From positions 21,686 to 85,685 of the IMG/VR virus record IMGVR_UViG_3300030102_003270: a stretch of DNA of 64,000 bases, one strand, 5' to 3'. The position numbers and the translations under genes were made by a program. The first letter of the stretch is position 1; each line of letters starts with the position of its first letter. Below are positions 50,218 through 56,813 of this stretch, in pieces. The notes under the pieces were generated by a model that saw only the letters and a program-made list of their open reading frames with translations, had not been told where the DNA came from and searched no databases. This DNA is from a virus.

Positions 50218-50456
50218 TGACGTTCAACTCCCGGCTCAGTGCCAACGTGAAGCATATAATTTGCCTCATACACATGGTTCTTGTTGAACCTACTAGCAGA
50301 ATCATCATCCCTAAAGACGAGGATTGCTGCTCTAACTAGCCTTTCTGTATAAACCTCAGATAATCTTGCTAGTGTAGCATAAACTTCGGGAGATACGTGT
50401 GTCCCTTCATTCAGTTTGCTCTTTACTCTTTTCTTCATCGAATTTACTGTTTCCAT
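50214..50456 (-). CDS. Histone-fold protein 2 (minimal)
   Basis: 80 aa from ATG 50456 with AGGTGAT upstream. Residues 8-70 follow the archaeal histone pattern: helix 1 'KKRVKSKLNEG', 'HVSPEV', long helix 2 'YATLARLSEVYTERLVRAAI', and 'RFNKNHVYEANYML' at the loop 2/helix 3 site. The length is almost that of a single cellular archaeal histone (65-70 aa). Histone assignment is by eye; a different helical DNA-binding protein is possible. Confidence 0.55.
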   Translation of the reverse strand: METVNSMKKRVKSKLNEGTHVSPEVYATLARLSEVYTERLVRAAILVFRDDDSASRFNKNHVYEANYMLHVGTEPGVERQ

Positions 50457-50658
50457 TCTCATCACCTATTGCTTTTCTTAATGCTTTAATTAGCGTCTTA
50501 CATTCTTCTACATTTACTCTCAATCCCTTTCTAGTAGGATTTCCACCACTATACCATCGCATATCAACGATATCAATGTTCCAAGTGTTTGCCGTCCTAA
50601 CAACCAATTCTTGATTGGCGTTTCTTGGGATTCTTGCTATTATCTTCTCATCATTCAT
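50407..50658 (-). CDS. PC4/YdbC-like ssDNA-binding coactivator
   Basis: 83 aa from ATG 50658, GGAGG upstream. 'NIDIVDMRWYSGGNPTRKGL' followed by 'VNVEECKTLIKALRKAI' matches PC4-like proteins: a 'DIR.WY' strand, a 'PT.KG' turn, then a helix. Such proteins bind ssDNA and melted promoters. It overlaps the histone-like gene by 50 bases. Possibly a transcription or replication cofactor. Confidence 0.65.
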   Translation of the reverse strand: MNDEKIIARIPRNANQELVVRTANTWNIDIVDMRWYSGGNPTRKGLRVNVEECKTLIKALRKAIGDENGNSKFDEEKSKEQTE

Positions 50659-51064
50659 TTTGGATGCCTCCTTTGAATAACTCCAAGTCTTGATGACTGA
50701 ACATGTATCTAGGTGCAGCAAACTCATCTAATCTGTTTGCTACCCATACTGAACCACCTAGACTACTAATCTGAACAATCTCAAAACTACCCATCTCAGT
50801 TTCTATCACCTCAACAGTATTTACCTTCGGCACCAATCCATATAACCTAGTCAGTTCTGAAGATACTGCGCTTAGATTGTTAGCCACATATTGTATTATA
50901 TGCGCTCTTTGTATTGGTATCTTAGCATCCACTGTGAGATTTATCTTGCCCTCAAACTTACAGGCAATACAACCCCTACCTTTCTTTCCATCCTCATATC
51001 TACAAATGGGACATGGTATCTCAGCAGGTAAGGGTGCAGGGAATTTGACTGTTATAGCACTCAT
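50651..51064 (-). CDS. Zinc-finger protein
   Basis: 137 aa from ATG 51064, which overlaps the upstream TGA (ATGA). 'CPIC' and 'GCIACKFEG' near the N-terminus (about 18-40) resemble a DnaJ-type CxxC zinc site; the remainder is alpha/beta. Function unknown. Confidence 0.6.
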   Translation of the reverse strand: MSAITVKFPAPLPAEIPCPICRYEDGKKGRGCIACKFEGKINLTVDAKIPIQRAHIIQYVANNLSAVSSELTRLYGLVPKVNTVEVIETEMGSFEIVQISSLGGSVWVANRLDEFAAPRYMFSHQDLELFKGGIQNE

Positions 51065-51513
51065 TCCCTGCCATCCCAAACCCTGTATATTATCTCATAC
51101 TCTATGGTAACATCAAATGGGAATGCAGCGAAATGCATCGTGGCATTACCCAATTCTGGTGCTAGACCATTAGACCATAGATAACCATCCTGTTGTAGAA
51201 GTCCGGTCATCCTGTATGTTTTGTTGGTGAAGGTCACTGTGTTGTTATCAACAACATAACTCAAATGCTTCGCAGTGTAGTTGAAACTGAGTAAGTCAAT
51301 CAAACCGTGTGTGGTATTGGTATCTAACCACATTTCTTCTGCGTAGACCAAGGTTGTGTTATTTTCTAGCATTAGAGTGAATTCACCATTCATCTTCTGC
51401 CATTCCTTCTGTATTCCATCATCTCCACCATATACATCCTCCGGGTCTGGAATTGCTTCAGCACAACCAGCAAACAAAGCACATACAATCATCAAACTCA
51501 TTATTTTCTTCAT
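51061..51513 (-). CDS. Secreted lipoprotein with many glycosylation sites
   Basis: 150 aa. Signal peptide with lipobox-like 'LFAGC' (Cys17) after a short basic start. The mature part is beta-rich and holds six N-x-[ST] sequons (NNT, NTT, NYT, NNT, NKT, NAT). This indicates a protein anchored outside the archaeal membrane and N-glycosylated. It could block superinfection or alter the host surface. ATGA overlap with the JAMM gene upstream. Confidence 0.68.
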   Translation of the reverse strand: MKKIMSLMIVCALFAGCAEAIPDPEDVYGGDDGIQKEWQKMNGEFTLMLENNTTLVYAEEMWLDTNTTHGLIDLLSFNYTAKHLSYVVDNNTVTFTNKTYRMTGLLQQDGYLWSNGLAPELGNATMHFAAFPFDVTIEYEIIYRVWDGRE

Positions 51514-51974
51514 TCTTCTTCCTCTCCCACAAAGTAGTGCTGGACATATTCTTGATAGTCTTGACCGAAGGGACCAACGCCGAACTTCAAAGCCATTCTC
51601 TCGTTACTACCTAAAACAGTTGCCTCATCCATGTGATTTCGATACAAAGATATCGTCCTCAAATCTGTGCTACTAAAGTATGCTTTGCCAAAAGGATGGG
51701 TATGAATCCATTCTTTCAACGGAAACTTCATCTTGGGTTTGTCTTTACCGTATAATTGCTCATCTTGTCCATCAAAGGAAACATAACCGGGAGAACCGAC
51801 TGAGATGAAAAGATTATCATTTGCATCTATTAGCACTTGAACCTCTCTAGGTTTATCAAAAGCAGTTAGAGACATTTCCCATATAGCATAATACAAAACT
51901 TCTCTATTCCATTTGAATCCTGCTTCAATCTGTTTTCTCCAATCATGTTTTTTAACTTCTAAGTCTTCATACAT
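51510..51974 (-). CDS. JAMM/MPN metallopeptidase
   Basis: 154 aa from ATG 51974, overlapping the preceding TAA. 'WIHTHPFGKAYFSSTDLR' gives the exact JAMM signature: His91-x-His93, seven residues, Ser101, two residues, Asp104; Glu33 is a candidate for the upstream acid. JAMM enzymes remove ubiquitin-like proteins from targets or trim their precursors. The E1-like gene two positions upstream and the Gly-Gly-Leu protein at 59.1 kb make that role likely here. Confidence 0.82.
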   Translation of the reverse strand: MYEDLEVKKHDWRKQIEAGFKWNREVLYYAIWEMSLTAFDKPREVQVLIDANDNLFISVGSPGYVSFDGQDEQLYGKDKPKMKFPLKEWIHTHPFGKAYFSSTDLRTISLYRNHMDEATVLGSNERMALKFGVGPFGQDYQEYVQHYFVGEEEE

Positions 51975-52321
51975 TAATAAACCCACCAATATACTATAAC
52001 ACCTATTACCAGCGATAAGAATCCAATAACAGCGTATTTAATGTTGTTGCTTTTAGGTTCCTTTGTTTCTAAATGCATCTTTACTTCTTCAAGTATAACT
52101 ACATCTTCTTCTGGTTTTTCTACTTCAATTACTGTATGTTCCTCAACAGGCTTGCTAGTAGGCCAAGATTCTCCTGTCATAGCCCTGTATTTTGCCCTTA
52201 CAGAACGTGGTGTTCTGTTCTCATAGCCATTCGCTATCATTTCCTCAGATGTCGAATTGACATCTCTTCCTTCTTTAACTAACATCATTAGCATTTCTTC
52301 TTGTTCTTTCGTCCAACTCAT
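51974..52321 (-). CDS. Membrane-tethered SANT/Myb-like protein
   Basis: 115 aa, GGAAGTGAATAA before ATG. 'SWTKEQEEMLMMLVKEGRDV' then 'RTPRSVRAKYRAM' is a SANT/Myb-type three-helix unit (1-52). After an acidic linker, residues about 92-115 ('IKYAVIGFLSLVIGVIVYWW') form a tail-anchor membrane span. It lies between the E1-like and JAMM genes. It might hold DNA or the ubiquitin-like machinery at the membrane. Confidence 0.65.
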   Translation of the reverse strand: MSWTKEQEEMLMMLVKEGRDVNSTSEEMIANGYENRTPRSVRAKYRAMTGESWPTSKPVEEHTVIEVEKPEEDVVILEEVKMHLETKEPKSNNIKYAVIGFLSLVIGVIVYWWVY

Positions 52322-52335
52322 TTATTCACTTCCTT

Positions 52336-52923
52336 TCATATATTTACTATTCTTTTGTCAAATACGTTCTCCCCATTGAACCATCTTTGCATCCATTGTG
52401 CTGCCATGCCAGCGATTGCCACATGGGTAAAATGCAAATTCTCAGTCTTCATTGACTTTCCAAACGATTCACCTTGACAACTGAATGAACCGTCTGGCCC
52501 TGCTAGGAATGTATCGCATAGTTTTGGGTCAGTCAAATAACTGATTAATGCACCATTCCTACCTTGCGCTCTCAAGTCCAACCACTTTGTTTTGCAGTCT
52601 TCTTGAAACCCCTGTCTGTAAAGCAAACGCCTAACATCTAGATTATCTGCACAACACACAACCAAATCAAAACCATTCAATTGCTGTTTCGTAAGGATAG
52701 GGAAAGGCTTCCTACTACCTATCACGTCATTCTCCACAATACAACTAACTTTGGGTTTATCTAAGTGCGTAGTATTGAAGTTCTGATAAAACAGATTCTT
52801 CTCTTCAACGCTATCTGGGTCTGATATGTGTATGTCATACAACCCTGTCTTATGCAATAGTGGAGTCAAATAACTCCCTATTCCACCTACTCCTATTATC
52901 AATATCTTTCTTTTCTTATTCAT
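52336..52923 (-). CDS. E1/ThiF/MoeB-like Ubl-activating enzyme
   Basis: 195 aa with AGGTG upstream. Nucleotide loop 'GVGGIG' (11-16), 'SDPDSVEEKNLFYQ' (35-47, matching D.D...NL.RQ with Tyr for Arg), 'ADNLDVR' (92-98, matching DN..xR), and 'SCQGESFG' (Cys149) at the place of the catalytic Cys, then 'AIAGMAAQWMQRWFNG' matching the usual 'GA.QA.E..K...G' helix. Adenylation features are kept in a short chain. It would activate a Gly-Gly-ending protein. Confidence 0.82.
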   Translation of the reverse strand: MNKKRKILIIGVGGIGSYLTPLLHKTGLYDIHISDPDSVEEKNLFYQNFNTTHLDKPKVSCIVENDVIGSRKPFPILTKQQLNGFDLVVCCADNLDVRRLLYRQGFQEDCKTKWLDLRAQGRNGALISYLTDPKLCDTFLAGPDGSFSCQGESFGKSMKTENLHFTHVAIAGMAAQWMQRWFNGENVFDKRIVNI

Positions 52924-53851
52924 ATCTTACACCTGCAATAAACTGCTTGACTGTCATTTTAGCCAAGGCTTTCTTGTCCACATTGAACATACTGAATGTC
53001 TCTTTGTTCCTATTCCTCAATGATACAGGAGTACAATTGGTGGCATTGCCTATCTCATGTTGAGTAAATTCTGGCTGTGTTCCAAATGCCCTTAGACATA
53101 CTGTAATCCATAACGCAGAAGCCATGTAACTCTTAGTGAATGTTATATCTCTACTAGTCACATAGTTGTGGACGTATTCTATCACTTCTGCTGAGTCCTT
53201 CTTAAAATTCCTCTTTAGTTCCTCATTGCCATACTTCGATATTATTAGGTCATGTGTGACCCTATCGCTCCAAGACTTTATCGGCATTGAATGTAATATG
53301 TATGGCTTGTTCAATGCTCTCGCTAACTTTCTAGCACACTTAGATACCTTTGAATTAGGTAAACTGTTATTCTGCGCTACCTCAAATACAGTCACAGGTA
53401 TTCCATTTTCACGTAGAACTATCAGTGCTATTGCTGCTGCTCTAATGTCTATGTTATATCCCTGCATTTCCCTGCTGAAGAACAGCCTCTTGTAATAGTG
53501 ATGCGCTCTCTCCTTCAGTGAGTTATTCGGTAGATATGGTGATAGAACCATATTCAACTCAATGAAACCCCTGTTTAGGGATTGTTGTTGCCTACCCTTG
53601 AACTTCAATTGAGTCCTACTTAGCCTCTTGATATAACTACCACTGAAACCAGTGCTGTTGAATACAGAACCCAATCTTCCTTTGTCACCAATCCTCAAAG
53701 CCTCAGTGCCATCTTCATTCAATGGTAGTGATTGTGATACCCTGTCCTCAAATATATTAGAAACAAGGACAAGGCCACAATCAGAACATACAGTTTCACC
53801 TAATCTATCGTCAACATAAGTTGATGTTGAGTCACAATTCATGCAATTCAA
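52916..53851 (-). CDS. tfb: Transcription initiation factor B (TFB)
   Basis: 311 aa. N-terminal zinc ribbon with Cys3, Cys6, Cys22 and Cys25, a B-reader/linker region, then two cyclin-like repeats (about 105-200 and 210-305). Length matches archaeal TFB (300-330). It would recruit host RNA polymerase to viral promoters. It is placed between the E1-like gene and a gene of unknown function. Confidence 0.9.
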   Translation of the reverse strand: MNCMNCDSTSTYVDDRLGETVCSDCGLVLVSNIFEDRVSQSLPLNEDGTEALRIGDKGRLGSVFNSTGFSGSYIKRLSRTQLKFKGRQQQSLNRGFIELNMVLSPYLPNNSLKERAHHYYKRLFFSREMQGYNIDIRAAAIALIVLRENGIPVTVFEVAQNNSLPNSKVSKCARKLARALNKPYILHSMPIKSWSDRVTHDLIISKYGNEELKRNFKKDSAEVIEYVHNYVTSRDITFTKSYMASALWITVCLRAFGTQPEFTQHEIGNATNCTPVSLRNRNKETFSMFNVDKKALAKMTVKQFIAGVRYE

Positions 53852-55200
53852 CCGTTAATCACCTTCCAATCTTCCTCATGACCCATTATATCACCGAAGG
53901 GGATGGGGAACCTAGATTCCGCATCCTCAACATTCTTCAAGTTATTAGGTAGATACCTACCAATGGTATTCACTAGTTTAATCGTTATATTGTCATTCAA
54001 CAATGCTAGACCCCTAGCAGCATATTGGTCGCCAAGGCTTGAATTGGTGTGGATGTTATCTATGCAAATCGGGCCTCTTAATTTGCCACCCATGAAATTC
54101 ATACCATGTGTAGAATTGTTCCTGCCTGTATCGTCTTCTGGAACGAAATCCTTGTGTATATACACAAAGGTCTTCACCTTCTGAATCTGGGTCTTGTAAT
54201 TGGAGTCAACAATAACCCAATCTGCTTTCTTTCCACGAACAAGCATAGCAACGTAATTTTCGTTGATTTCAACCAATCTTATTCTATCTGGGTATCTGAC
54301 TGTCAATGAATGCATCAGTTCTTTGGCTCTCTCCTCAACTATATCCTGTGTTCTGTTTTGACATAGGAATTCAACCATAAGTTGTTCTTGTGAAGATGTT
54401 GGCGGTTCTCCCATCAATTCTGTCCATAGTTTCTTGGGTGACATATACGCCCATTTTCTTGCTCTTGTTTGACCATGATAGAAGTAATTGACAAACACAT
54501 CCAAGTCCTTTACACTTATTGGACCCCATACTCCATCAGATATCTCCAATACAGCAACGTCATTATCAATCATCTTAGTATTCAGTCTAACCTCAACCTT
54601 CTCCCTAGTCTCAACGTCGAAGAACCAAAACGGTGTTCTATTCTCAAGCACGTATGAGACATTCTCCGGTAGCATTATCATTCTGAATAGGTATATTGTC
54701 AAGACTTGAGCATCTTCCTCAAAGCAAGACCTATACAAAGCACGACTCAATGCAGTCATCAGATTCTTCTTAGTGATTCTTTGACTCATCAGTTTGTAGT
54801 ATGGGTCATTCTTCTCTACCATGAATGTAGCATTGTTGTTATTGGGTAATACGAAGGCCACCTTGAAATCTTTAGGTGCTTGTCTCCATCTGCTTCTAGC
54901 CCCCCAACATAGGAAATTCGTCAGTGATTGCTTTATTCCCTCAATCAAAGGTTCTCCCTTATTGGTTCCTCTAGCAACATGGCAGTTCAATTCATACCTG
55001 TTTTCCCAATCAGCACTAGTACCACTCATTATCGCATATGTTGAATAGACATCAACATCAGTATAGTGATGTCTGTTACTGTCATCGGCAGTATTGACAA
55101 TCAATTTGATTCTGCACTTGTGTCCATAATCATCGAACATATCACTCAGTCCCTTTGAGAATGAGTTTCTTTCTCTTTTCATATTCATCGAGAGAACCAT
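53848..55200 (-). CDS. Unknown protein, possible E2-like C-terminal domain
   Basis: 450 aa from ATG 55200, AGAGG upstream. No clear family. The C-terminal third has strands 'IRLVEINENYVAMLV', 'WVIVDS' and 'VKTFVYIHKDF', then 'THGMNFMGGKLRGPICIDNI', whose 'GPICIDN' (Cys about 379) is reminiscent of the active-site 'G.ICLD' of E2 ubiquitin-conjugating enzymes, with a His upstream. Its place next to TFB and the E1-like gene makes this worth testing, but the match is weak. Confidence 0.6.
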   Translation of the reverse strand: MVLSMNMKRERNSFSKGLSDMFDDYGHKCRIKLIVNTADDSNRHHYTDVDVYSTYAIMSGTSADWENRYELNCHVARGTNKGEPLIEGIKQSLTNFLCWGARSRWRQAPKDFKVAFVLPNNNNATFMVEKNDPYYKLMSQRITKKNLMTALSRALYRSCFEEDAQVLTIYLFRMIMLPENVSYVLENRTPFWFFDVETREKVEVRLNTKMIDNDVAVLEISDGVWGPISVKDLDVFVNYFYHGQTRARKWAYMSPKKLWTELMGEPPTSSQEQLMVEFLCQNRTQDIVEERAKELMHSLTVRYPDRIRLVEINENYVAMLVRGKKADWVIVDSNYKTQIQKVKTFVYIHKDFVPEDDTGRNNSTHGMNFMGGKLRGPICIDNIHTNSSLGDQYAARGLALLNDNITIKLVNTIGRYLPNNLKNVEDAESRFPIPFGDIMGHEEDWKVING

Positions 55201-55294
55201 CAAAGCCCTCTTGATACCTAGTCTTGTTCATTATCCTTCTATATTGATTCCTTGTGCATCCATATCTTCTCATGTAATAATTATCTCTATTCAT
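55142..55294 (-). CDS. 50-aa basic small ORF
   Basis: ATG 55294 overlaps the preceding TGA (ATGA), with GGAGGAAGAGGA upstream. Rich in Arg, Tyr and Asn ('MNRDNYYMRRYGCTRNQYRR'). Its 3' end overlaps the next gene by 59 bases in another frame, which lowers confidence. Confidence 0.45.
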   Translation of the reverse strand: MNRDNYYMRRYGCTRNQYRRIMNKTRYQEGFDGSLDEYEKRKKLILKGTE

Positions 55295-55473
55295 TCCTCT
55301 TCCTCCTTAGCAATATCATTTATCTTCTCTCTAAGAGATTGCATCTCTTTAACCAACCATCTAACAGAATGGTTATTCACATCTCTTCTGTTGATTATAT
55401 TCAAGGCCAATTCCATCCCATCTAACTTGCCTTGAACATAATCCATGTTCTCTTTTTGTGGTAGTGTTGTCAT
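55291..55473 (-). CDS. Small coiled-coil protein
   Basis: 60 aa, ATGA overlap with genes on both sides. Charged helix with heptad-like spacing ('VRWLVKEMQSLREKINDIAKEEEE'). Unknown role. Confidence 0.55.
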   Translation of the reverse strand: MTTLPQKENMDYVQGKLDGMELALNIINRRDVNNHSVRWLVKEMQSLREKINDIAKEEEE

Positions 55474-55787
55474 TCTTCTTCCTCTCCCAAAAATATACTC
55501 TTACCGAAATTGACGTGCCATTCTCTTTGTTCATTGTAGAATCCTTCTGCATCTAGTTTCCTCATGTATTCCAAGTCACATCCCTGTGATATCATGTGAA
55601 CCAATATAGCATCCTTTGGAAGCCTTGGGAACTCACTCCAAGAATACCTTAGTCCATTTACTATCGGTTGCCTTAGTTTACCATATTTCCTACTCTTGTT
55701 GAATACCTTGTTATCCAAAAGCCATCTCCTGTAAGACTTAATCAGAAGACCCTTGTTCATTTTATCGTGAACCTGTTTCATATCCAT
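55470..55787 (-). CDS. Unknown small protein
   Basis: 105 aa, basic N-terminus, two Trp-rich segments ('SWSEFPRLPKDAILVHMI', 'QREWHVNFGKSIFLG'), acidic end. It overlaps its upstream neighbour by one base and its downstream neighbour by four. No family recognised. Confidence 0.62.
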   Translation of the reverse strand: MDMKQVHDKMNKGLLIKSYRRWLLDNKVFNKSRKYGKLRQPIVNGLRYSWSEFPRLPKDAILVHMISQGCDLEYMRKLDAEGFYNEQREWHVNFGKSIFLGEEEE

Positions 55788-56215
55788 CAGTAAACCACCT
55801 TCACGAACTCTACCTTCTTGTGATACTTAGTTGTCAAATACTTCGTATCTGTCAATGAAAGGAACTCCATCTCCAATCTCTTCCTCTTTGGATTGAAGAA
55901 GTATCTCCAATAGATGTGCTTGTTGTTCCACTTTGTTCCTTGTGTTCTCTTCATGGTAGTGGCCTTCTCTATTGCTAGAGCATCTTTGACCAAATCATCC
56001 ATCGTTATGTTCTTGTGTGAGAAGTTACTCTCAAACCTGTCAATGAAATGAGGGGTAAATACAACGTAGAAGTAATGTTTACCGTTAGGTTTCATCACCT
56101 TGTATTCTTGGGATGAGAATGGGCTAAACCAGTTACCACACTTAACACACTCCATCTTACCGTTTCTTGTCATCTCAAATTCAGTGCTACCACATTTACA
56201 ACTAGTGAATCTCAT
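55787..56215 (-). CDS. Zinc-ribbon protein
   Basis: 142 aa. 'CKCGSTEFEMTRNGKMECVKCG' (6-27) is a typical N-terminal zinc ribbon. The rest is alpha/beta and basic, suggesting nucleic-acid binding. ATGA overlap upstream. Confidence 0.65.
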   Translation of the reverse strand: MRFTSCKCGSTEFEMTRNGKMECVKCGNWFSPFSSQEYKVMKPNGKHYFYVVFTPHFIDRFESNFSHKNITMDDLVKDALAIEKATTMKRTQGTKWNNKHIYWRYFFNPKRKRLEMEFLSLTDTKYLTTKYHKKVEFVKVVY

Positions 56216-56475
56216 TCCGAATCCTCCATAGTTGCATCTGCTCCATAGACTATGATAGGCTTATGAGAGTCTTTCACTTTCTGCTCCATTGACCTGCTAT
56301 CTACTTTCTTCTTTCCTGTAAATACGTTAAAGTTGCGTAGGTTCCACACTATACCGTGTGCAGTATATCCGCTTCTTTCCCATTTACTTATTTTTTCACA
56401 GACGATAGCATCTAATTCTTCCTCTAGTTTCGTTCTATATTCTTCCAGTTCTTTTATTGTTATTTCCATTTTCAT
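56212..56475 (-). CDS. Unknown small helical protein
   Basis: 87 aa. Helical N-terminus ('IKELEEYRTKLEEELDAIV'), then a basic middle. ATGA overlaps on both sides place it firmly in the operon. No motif. Confidence 0.58.
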   Translation of the reverse strand: MKMEITIKELEEYRTKLEEELDAIVCEKISKWERSGYTAHGIVWNLRNFNVFTGKKKVDSRSMEQKVKDSHKPIIVYGADATMEDSE

Positions 56476-56813
56476 TCCTCTTTGTTCATTTTAATATACA
56501 TAGCCATATCATATAGGTTTCTTAATCTAGAATTAACCTCACTATCACTTTCCGCTAGACCTGAGACTATGTAAAATCTGCGTAAATAACGCAGAAAAAA
56601 GTCTAGCGGTGCTTCTTCTCTTAGTGTATCTCCCATAAATGCTCGGAAGGCTTTCTTTGCCTCCTTAACATTTCTATAATTATATTCGGGCTTATAGTAA
56701 TGAGTAACCACACTAGGCATTATGTTGTCAATAGTGTCTATCTCATCCAAGAGATATTCACTAATCAAATTCAAGTCATCCAAATTCTTTACTATCTGGT
56801 AACTATATTTCAC
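56472..56813 (-). CDS. Unknown protein overlapping the ribonucleotide reductase end
   Basis: 113 aa from GTG 56813, five bases after AGGTGG. The longer frame would run back through the reductase C-terminus with no binding site. Helical, with Tyr-rich segments. It overlaps the reductase by 11 bases. Function unknown. Confidence 0.58.
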   Translation of the reverse strand: MKYSYQIVKNLDDLNLISEYLLDEIDTIDNIMPSVVTHYYKPEYNYRNVKEAKKAFRAFMGDTLREEAPLDFFLRYLRRFYIVSGLAESDSEVNSRLRNLYDMAMYIKMNKEE

